From: an uncultured Romboutsia sp.
GTDB taxonomy: Bacteria; Bacillota; Clostridia; Peptostreptococcales; Peptostreptococcaceae
Assembly (NCBI GenBank): GCA_937907205.1
Contig: CALESE010000144.1
Location: 1 to 19,308, forward strand
Length of the DNA: 19,308 nt
Reading direction: 5' to 3'
A program made the position numbers and the translations under genes. Position 1 is the stretch's first letter, and the number at the start of each line of letters is the position of its first letter. Below, one piece after another: positions 14,191-19,308 of this stretch. The notes under the pieces were generated by a model, which saw nothing but the letters and a program-made list of their open reading frames with translations, was not told where the DNA came from and did no database searches.

Positions 14191-15975
14191 ATGGGAATAG
14201 ATAGAAAAGATATCGATAAGAAGTATAAGTGGAAAATTGATATAATGTACCAAAATCAAGAAGCTATAGATAAAGATATAGAAAAGGTAAAAGAATTTAT
14301 ATCTAAGATAAAAGAATATAAAGGAAGACTATCTGAAAAAAAAGATAATCTATATAATGCCTTAAATATATCTGAAAAAGCATCACGATTATTACAAAAT
14401 TTATATGTATACACTCATATGAAACAACATGAAGATACTAGAATAAATTCTAATCAATCTATTGCAACTAAAATAGAGATGTTGTCAACAGAACTTTCAA
14501 TGGCTACTTCTTATATGATACCAGAAATAATATCTATTGATGAAAATAAATTAAAAGAATTTTTAAATGATGAAAAATTAAAATTTTATAAAAAATATAT
14601 AGATGATATATTAAGAGAAAAACCACACACACTTAGTGAAACAGAAGAAGAAATATTAGCTGCTACATCAGACTTATCAAACATACCTGAGAATGTATAC
14701 GATATGTTATCTTTTGCAGACCTAGAATTTCCAGAGATAGATGATGAAGAACATAATAGGGTAAAAATAACACACTCGAATTTCTCAACATTTTTAAAAA
14801 GTAAAAATCATAGAGTTAGAAAAGATGCGTTTGAAGCTTTATACTCAATATATGATAAATATAAAAATACATTTGCATCAACACTTTATGGAGGAATAAA
14901 ATCAGAGATATTTTATGCTAAAATTAGAAAATACGAATCTGCTCTTAAAGCATCATTATTTCAAGATGATATAAGTACAGATGTATATAATAATCTTATA
15001 GCTGCTGTAGATGAAAATTTAGATACACTTAATAAATATGTAGATATAAAGAAAAAATTATTAGGATTAGATGAAATACACATGTATGATTTATATGTAC
15101 CTTTAACAGATAAATTTGACATGGAAATACCTTATGAGAAGGCTAAAGATATAATATTAGAAGCTTTAAAACCATTAGGTGAAGAATATCTAAGTATAAT
15201 TAAGAAAGCTTTTGATGAAGGTTGGATAGATGTATATGAGAATGAAGGTAAACAAGGTGGAGCATATTCTTGGGGGAGTTATGATTCACATCCTTATATA
15301 CTAATGAGTTATAAGGATGATCTTAATTCGTTATTTACATTAATACATGAATTAGGTCATTCTCTACATAGCTATTACTCAAGAAATAATCAACCATACT
15401 TATATTCAAGTTATAAAATATTTGTAGCAGAAGTTGCATCTACTTTAAATGAATTATTACTGATAAATTATTTATTAGAAAACTCAAACTCTAAAGAAGA
15501 AAGAATATATTTACTAAATTATTATTTAGAGCAATTTAGAACAACTGTATATAGACAGACAATGTTTGCTGAGTTTGAAAAAATAACTCATGAAAAAGTA
15601 GAAAACAAAGAACCACTAACAGCTGATGAATTTACATCAATATACTATGAGTTAAATAAAAAATATTATGGAAAATCAGTTGTAGTAGATAATCAAATCG
15701 GATTAGAATGGGCAAGAATACCTCATTTCTATTCTAATTTCTATGTATACAAATATGCAACAGGATTTTCAGCTGCAAGTGCTCTAAGTCAACAAATACT
15801 AAATGAAGGCCAAAGTGCAGTAGATAGATATTTAGAATTTTTAAAGAGTGGAGGATCAGAATATCCTTTAACTCAGCTTAAAAATGCAGGTGTAGATATG
15901 GAGAAAAAAGAAGCAGTAGATAAAGCGTTAGAAGTATTTAGTAACTTAGTTGAAAAGTTAGAAAAAGAATATTAA
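14191..15975 (+). CDS. pepF: Oligoendopeptidase F (M3 family)
   Basis: A 594-residue cytoplasmic zinc metallopeptidase starting at the ATG at 14191, behind AAAAGGAG. The active site motif HELGH is at residues 386-390, with His386 and His390 binding zinc and Glu387 acting as the base; Glu414 (in FVAEVASTLNE) is the third ligand. An M3 substrate-binding segment follows near 511-526 (PHFYSNFYVYKYATG). The N-terminal third is the helical oligopeptidase F domain. The enzyme cleaves short peptides, about 7 to 17 residues long in characterised members, and so recycles products of larger proteases. Its length fits the family (about 600). It is last in the probable mscS-mgtC-degV-pepF operon and ends with a terminator. 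Confidence 0.96.
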   Translation: MGIDRKDIDKKYKWKIDIMYQNQEAIDKDIEKVKEFISKIKEYKGRLSEKKDNLYNALNISEKASRLLQNLYVYTHMKQHEDTRINSNQSIATKIEMLSTELSMATSYMIPEIISIDENKLKEFLNDEKLKFYKKYIDDILREKPHTLSETEEEILAATSDLSNIPENVYDMLSFADLEFPEIDDEEHNRVKITHSNFSTFLKSKNHRVRKDAFEALYSIYDKYKNTFASTLYGGIKSEIFYAKIRKYESALKASLFQDDISTDVYNNLIAAVDENLDTLNKYVDIKKKLLGLDEIHMYDLYVPLTDKFDMEIPYEKAKDIILEALKPLGEEYLSIIKKAFDEGWIDVYENEGKQGGAYSWGSYDSHPYILMSYKDDLNSLFTLIHELGHSLHSYYSRNNQPYLYSSYKIFVAEVASTLNELLLINYLLENSNSKEERIYLLNYYLEQFRTTVYRQTMFAEFEKITHEKVENKEPLTADEFTSIYYELNKKYYGKSVVVDNQIGLEWARIPHFYSNFYVYKYATGFSAASALSQQILNEGQSAVDRYLEFLKSGGSEYPLTQLKNAGVDMEKKEAVDKALEVFSNLVEKLEKEY

Positions 15976-15977
15976 TA

Positions 15978-16013
15978 AAAAATGTGTATTGTAATCTTGC
16001 AATACACATTTTT
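15978..16013 (+). terminator. Intrinsic terminator after pepF
   Basis: AAAAATGTGTATTG (15978-15991) pairs perfectly with CAATACACATTTTT (16000-16013) around an 8-nt loop. It starts 2 bp after the stop codon and ends the probable four-gene operon. Confidence 0.9.
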
Positions 16014-16081
16014 GAGCAACGGATGTATCCGTAGCGAGAGCAAGGATATATTGTTGGCGAAATGAGCGAAGCGAATTTTTT
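16014..16081. repeat. GC-richer tandem-repeat intergenic element upstream of pstS
   Basis: Bases 16014-16075 are about 48 % G+C, far above the surroundings. They consist of two imperfect tandem units, 16014-16037 (GAGCAACGGATGTATCCG...) and 16038-16060 (GAGCAAGGATATATTGTT...), then a tail in which GCGAA occurs three times (16058-16062, 16066-16070, 16071-16075), followed by six T. The first unit contains a hairpin (GC.ACGGA/TCCGT.GC, 16016-16035). It lies exactly between the pepF terminator and the PhoP boxes of pstS. It has no coding potential and looks like a dispersed small intergenic repeat. Confidence 0.6.
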
Positions 16082-16090
16082 ATACTAATT

Positions 16091-16127
16091 TTTACATTAT
16101 TTTAACATAGTTTACATTGACTTAACC
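16091..16127 (+). promoter_or_regulatory. PhoP-box array upstream of pstS
   Basis: TTTACA (16091), TTAACA (16102), TTTACA (16111) and TTAACC (16122) form two pairs, each 11 bp apart, matching the TT(A/T)A(C/T)A direct-repeat PhoP box. The array ends 4 bp before the -10 (TATAAT, 16132), the classical place for PhoP activation. Another TTAACA at 16144 lies near the start site. A phosphate-binding protein follows. Confidence 0.72.
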
Positions 16128-16131
16128 TATT

Positions 16132-16137
16132 TATAAT
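16132..16137 (+). promoter_or_regulatory. -10 element of pstS
   Basis: TATAAT at 16132-16137 has no -35 consensus at 17 bp (AGTTTA at 16110-16115 is poor), in keeping with an activator-dependent promoter. Transcription would begin near 16144, leaving a leader of about 80 nt before the pstS ATG. Confidence 0.6.
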
Positions 16138-16223
16138 AATTACTTAACAAAAGAAATATATAATTAAATTACAAAGTAAAAAGAAATCTATAAATTTAAT
16201 TATATATTAGGAGGCATATTATT

Positions 16224-17045
16224 ATGTTTAAGAAAAAGATAGGAATACTTTTAGCTAGTACAGTATTAGTAGGGAGTTTAGCGATAGGATGTGGTTCAAA
16301 ATCAAGTGATAATTCAAAAGTTACAGTTTCAGGATCATCTTCAATAGGTCCTGTAATGGAAGTTGTAGCAGAGAAATTTAAGGAAAAAAATGAAGGTATA
16401 TCTGTAGAAATACAACAAGTAGGGTCTTCAGCAGGAATAAAGAATACTATAGAAGGAACTTCTCAAATAGGAATGTCTTCAAGAGATTTAAAAGATGAAG
16501 AAAAAGGTGCTGGATTAAAAGAGACGGAAATAGCGATTGATGGAATATCTATAATAACAAATAAATCTAATGAAGTAAAAAATCTAACATTACAGCAAAT
16601 AAAAGATATATATACTGGAAAGATAACTAACTGGAAAGAAGTTGGAGGAAAAGATGCTACAATAGTCGTTTTATCAAGAGAAGACGGATCTGGGACAAGA
16701 GATGGATTCCAAGAAAAAGTTGGATTTGAATCAGAAGAATTAGTAAAAGATGCTCAAATAAGTGATGGATCTGGTAATATAAAGTCAACTGTTGAAGGAA
16801 ATGAAAATGCAATAGGATATATATCTTATGGATATGTGGATGATGCTATAAATGCTTTAACTGTTGATGGTGTAGAATTAACAGCAGAAAATGTAAAATC
16901 TGACAAGTATCCAATAGCAAGACCCTTCATATTAGTTAATTTAGAAGATAAAGTATCTGAAGAAGGAACTAAATTAATTGACTTTATATTAAGTGATGAG
17001 GGTCAATCTATAATGGAGGATAAAGGTTTCATAAGAATAAAATAA
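16224..17045 (+). CDS. pstS: Phosphate ABC transporter substrate-binding lipoprotein PstS
   Basis: The 273-residue precursor begins at the ATG at 16224, 9 bp after AGGAGG. Residues 1-22 are a lipoprotein signal peptide, and the lipobox LAIGC places the lipid-bearing cysteine at 23. The mature part is a two-lobed phosphate-binding protein: SGSSSIGPVMEVVAEKF (about 36-52) holds the first phosphate-contacting loop, SSRDLKDEE the second, and SREDGSGTRDGF (about 152-163) the third, with Ser, Asp and Arg residues that contact phosphate. The closing region GYISYGYV is also typical. It captures phosphate at the outer face of the membrane for the PstCAB pump. The pump genes do not follow; a strong terminator does. 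The PhoP-box array upstream implies phosphate-starvation control. Confidence 0.95.
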   Translation: MFKKKIGILLASTVLVGSLAIGCGSKSSDNSKVTVSGSSSIGPVMEVVAEKFKEKNEGISVEIQQVGSSAGIKNTIEGTSQIGMSSRDLKDEEKGAGLKETEIAIDGISIITNKSNEVKNLTLQQIKDIYTGKITNWKEVGGKDATIVVLSREDGSGTRDGFQEKVGFESEELVKDAQISDGSGNIKSTVEGNENAIGYISYGYVDDAINALTVDGVELTAENVKSDKYPIARPFILVNLEDKVSEEGTKLIDFILSDEGQSIMEDKGFIRIK

Positions 17046-17091
17046 AAATAATAAAAAGGCTATCTTACAAGTTAGCCTTTTTATTATTTTT
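17044..17091 (+). terminator. Intrinsic terminator after pstS
   Basis: A 19-bp perfect stem (17044-17062 with 17073-17091, core AAAAAGGCTA) around a 10-nt loop. It overlaps the last two bases of the pstS stop codon. The long A and T flanks mean it could also work on the other strand. Confidence 0.9.
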
Positions 17092-17124
17092 ATTTATAAT
17101 TTATAATGAAAAATATAATTTTTT

Positions 17125-17133
17125 TGTTATAAT
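17125..17133 (+). promoter_or_regulatory. Extended -10 promoter of the sensor kinase
   Basis: TGT-TATAAT at 17125-17133 matches an extended -10 element. Transcription would begin near 17140, about 48 nt before the ATG. With the terminator just upstream, this suggests the kinase is transcribed apart from pstS. Confidence 0.5.
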
Positions 17134-17187
17134 ATCTGGATAAGATAAAAACTATATCTTGTAAAATATAATATAAAGAGGGGCAAA

Positions 17188-19149
17188 ATGAAAAGAACAA
17201 TAATTAATTATAGTAAATTTATACTTTCATTTTTCTTAGTTTCATTATTATTTACTATTAATGTCAATTCTCAAAGTAAGAAAAATATATTATATATAAG
17301 CTCAGGAACTGCTACTTATGGATCCACTCATGATCAGATGGAAGGATTTAATGATTCTATAAGAAATAACTATGAAGTTTATTTTGAACATATGAATAGT
17401 TTAAAATATCCAAGCAAAGAACATGAAGATGATTTTTACTCGCTATTAAAATCTAAATTGAAAATATATCCGCATTTTGATGCTATTGTATTGTCTGATG
17501 ATGTAGCAGCATTATTTGCTATTAAACATAAACATTTATTTAAAGATACACCAATGTTTTTAACTAGTGTAAATAGTAGAGAAGTAATAAATAAGGCAAA
17601 ATCAATAGGCGTAGAATGTATAATAGAAGAGAATTTACCTGTATCACAAAATATAAATATTATAGGGGATATTTATGCAAAAAAAAATAATAAAACTAAT
17701 TTGATATTAGTAACAGGTCCAGATGATATTTATTCAAAAGAAATTGAAGAATTTTATTCTTTAAAAAATAAATACAAAAATTTTAATTTTAAGAATGTTA
17801 CATTGTTATTTAAAGATGAAAAAGAAGTAAATGATAAGTTAAAAGAATTTAATAAAAATAAAGATATACTATTTTTTTTAATGCCAACGAGTTCATCTAA
17901 TTCTAAAAAGTTTAGTGATTCAGAAACGAATTTTAGCTCTATAAATCAAATTATAAAAGCTATAAAAAACTCGACTGATGCACCAATATTTACAAGCGTA
18001 AGCAAAGGGGTAGAATTTGGTATGGTAGGTGGATATACTGTAGACTTATACAAACAAGGAAAAATTACAGGTGACATAGTAAATGCATTTTTTGATGGAG
18101 AAAAAAATATACCTAGCATAGTTAAAGGAGATGACACAAATAGATTAGTATTTAACTATAAAGAGTTACTTAATCATAATATAAGTAGAAGCAAAATTCC
18201 AAAAGATGCAGAATTAGCGTTAAAACCAGATTCTGTATTAAGTAAGTATAAAGACATAATAATACCATTAGTTATAACATTTATTATAATTAGTATATTT
18301 TCAATTGCACATTATATTCTGACTATAAAAGCTAATAAAAAATTAAAAGAAGCTAAAAAGATAGCAGAAGATGCAAATAGACTAAAAGATAATTTTATTT
18401 CAAATATAAGCCATGAGCTTAGGACACCTGTTAATGTAATATTTTCAACAACACAGTTAATGAAGAAAAATATAAATAGTAACAAAGATATAAATGTAGA
18501 AGGTATTTACTCTAATATTAATATGATTGAGCAAAATTCATATAGGTTAACTCGATTAATTAATAATATTATAGATGTTACAAAATCAGATATAGGTGAA
18601 AAGTCTTTAATACTTCAAAATGTGGAGATAATAGGATTAATAGAGAATGCAGTATTATCAGTAGTTCCATTTGCTAAATCAAAAAATATAAATATTATAT
18701 TTGATACAGAATATGAAGAATTAATAATGGCTGTAGATATAGATAAAATTGATAGGACAATGTTGAACTTACTTTCTAATGCTATAAAGTTTTCACATAA
18801 TGGAGGAGATGTATTGGTAAATCTTACTTGTGAGAAAGATAATTTAATTATAGAAATAACAGATTTTGGGGTCGGGATATCAGATGAAAATATAAAATTT
18901 ATATTTGAAAAATTTACACAAATAGATAATGGATTAACAAGACTGAATGAAGGTAGTGGTATAGGTCTATCACTTGTTAAATCATTTATAAAAATGCATA
19001 AAGGATCTATAAATGTGAAATCAAAGTTAGGTGAAGGAACAACATTTAAAATTAATATACCAATGTATATTATTGAGAATGGAAAAATAATTTATAATTT
19101 TTCTGAGATAAGTAGTACGTATATAGAACTTTCTGATATATATATTTAG
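17188..19149 (+). CDS. Sensor histidine kinase with extracytoplasmic substrate-binding-like domain
   Basis: A 653-residue membrane kinase. The start ATG (17188) follows AGAGGGG. Residues 8-27 form a signal or first membrane helix. Residues 33-345 look like a type 1 periplasmic-binding fold of the uncharacterised ABC_sub_bind (COG2984/TrpX-like) group, with NILYISSGTATYGS at the start, a repeated alpha/beta pattern, and EFGMVGGYTVDLYKQGKITGDIV near the end. A second membrane helix (about 353-379) leads through a charged coil straight to a HisKA domain, with His409 in the H-box (ISHELRTP). The ATPase domain has the N-box (Asn531), DFGVGI at 559-564 (G1) and GSGIGLSLV near 589 (G2). There is no HAMP, PAS or receiver domain. 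No response regulator is adjacent, so its partner is unknown. It probably senses a small molecule bound outside the cell. Confidence 0.88.
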   Translation: MKRTIINYSKFILSFFLVSLLFTINVNSQSKKNILYISSGTATYGSTHDQMEGFNDSIRNNYEVYFEHMNSLKYPSKEHEDDFYSLLKSKLKIYPHFDAIVLSDDVAALFAIKHKHLFKDTPMFLTSVNSREVINKAKSIGVECIIEENLPVSQNINIIGDIYAKKNNKTNLILVTGPDDIYSKEIEEFYSLKNKYKNFNFKNVTLLFKDEKEVNDKLKEFNKNKDILFFLMPTSSSNSKKFSDSETNFSSINQIIKAIKNSTDAPIFTSVSKGVEFGMVGGYTVDLYKQGKITGDIVNAFFDGEKNIPSIVKGDDTNRLVFNYKELLNHNISRSKIPKDAELALKPDSVLSKYKDIIIPLVITFIIISIFSIAHYILTIKANKKLKEAKKIAEDANRLKDNFISNISHELRTPVNVIFSTTQLMKKNINSNKDINVEGIYSNINMIEQNSYRLTRLINNIIDVTKSDIGEKSLILQNVEIIGLIENAVLSVVPFAKSKNINIIFDTEYEELIMAVDIDKIDRTMLNLLSNAIKFSHNGGDVLVNLTCEKDNLIIEITDFGVGISDENIKFIFEKFTQIDNGLTRLNEGSGIGLSLVKSFIKMHKGSINVKSKLGEGTTFKINIPMYIIENGKIIYNFSEISSTYIELSDIYI

Positions 19150-19185
19150 TATAAAAATACATAATAAAATTAAATAAATTACTAT

Positions 19186-19235
19186 AGATATGGAGAAGGT
19201 TACTCAATACAAATACTAACTCCATATCTTTTTTT
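19186..19235 (+). terminator. Intrinsic terminator after the sensor kinase
   Basis: AGATATGGAG (19186-19195) pairs with CTCCATATCT (19220-19229), and inside it TTA and TAA may add three pairs after an AAGG bulge. Seven T follow (19229-19235). It lies 37 bp after the stop codon. Confidence 0.85.
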
Positions 19236-19308
19236 ATGTTAAATATATATAAATTATAGTAAACGAACTTAATAATAAAGGTATAAAAACTATTAAATAA
19301 GTTAACAA
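19236..19308. other. Window end, intergenic
   Basis: Seventy-three AT-rich bases follow the kinase terminator. I see no start codon with a ribosome binding site and no clear promoter. A single TTAACA lies at 19302-19307 but has no partner within the window. Confidence 0.4.

Noticed and set aside
16014..16081. CRISPR repeat or tRNA-like element
   Set aside because: The two units are adjacent with no unique spacer, imperfect, and do not fold into a cloverleaf.
16063..16089. Short frame beginning ATGAGCGAAGCG in the repeat element
   Set aside because: It has no ribosome binding site, reaches only a few codons, and is made of the repeat unit GCGAA.
17142..17160. Small hairpin in the leader of the sensor kinase (AAGATA/TATCTT)
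   Set aside because: Six A/T-rich pairs with no T run or nearby alternative structure; too weak to call a riboswitch or attenuator.

Overview
The window is about 19.3 kb of very AT-rich DNA (roughly three quarters A+T by eye). The ribosome binding sites are strong AGGAGG-type sites, TTG starts recur, and promoters are SigA-like, often with extended -10 elements. A Spo0E-like small protein points to an endospore-former. Together with a type IV pilus operon end, SEC-C, FeoAB, DegV and PepF genes, this suggests a low-GC Clostridia chromosome, most likely Peptostreptococcaceae-like (Clostridioides/Romboutsia/Paraclostridium relatives). The family assignment is an inference from gene style, not a search. 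No tRNA, rRNA, CRISPR array or mobile element was seen.

Layout. (1) 1-758: 3' end of a type IV pilus operon, with the C-terminus of a PilN-like protein and a PilO-like protein whose frame continues past a TAG stop, then a perfect A/T-only inverted repeat. (2) 922-2090: a SEC-C zinc-motif protein with a terminator. (3) 2217-4345: an unrecognised 125-residue protein and a COG2509-type FAD-dependent oxidoreductase. (4) 4370-6155: a Na+/phosphate cotransporter with a PhoU-like tail, preceded by paired PhoP-box-like repeats. (5) 6238-8921: glucose-6-phosphate isomerase, then an HtrA-like protease ending in a bidirectional terminator shared with feoB. (6) 8913-11161, minus strand: feoAB with a consensus SigA promoter and a Fur-box-like operator; FeoB carries a Cys-rich tail. 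(7) 11364-11632: a 54-residue Spo0E-like gene with its own promoter and terminator. (8) 11737-16013: a probable four-gene operon mscS-mgtC-degV-pepF. (9) 16014-17091: a GC-richer tandem-repeat element, then pstS behind another PhoP-box array. (10) 17125-19235: an orphan sensor kinase with an extracytoplasmic substrate-binding-like domain.

How they fit together. Two separated promoters (nptA at 4.4 kb and pstS at 16.1 kb) share TTAACA-like hexamers in pairs 11 bp apart, consistent with one PhoP regulon controlling two routes of phosphate uptake; PhoPR and PstCAB are not in the window. FeoAB is an iron-controlled ferrous iron importer. The remaining genes are central metabolism or envelope housekeeping.

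The points most worth a second look are the possible nonsense codon in pilO, an mgtC gene with no ATG/GTG/TTG before its conserved N-terminus (probable AUU start or start loss), the repeat element before pstS, and pstS standing without pstCAB next to an orphan kinase. I did not find evidence for an entirely new multi-gene system; most of the window is ordinary chromosome.
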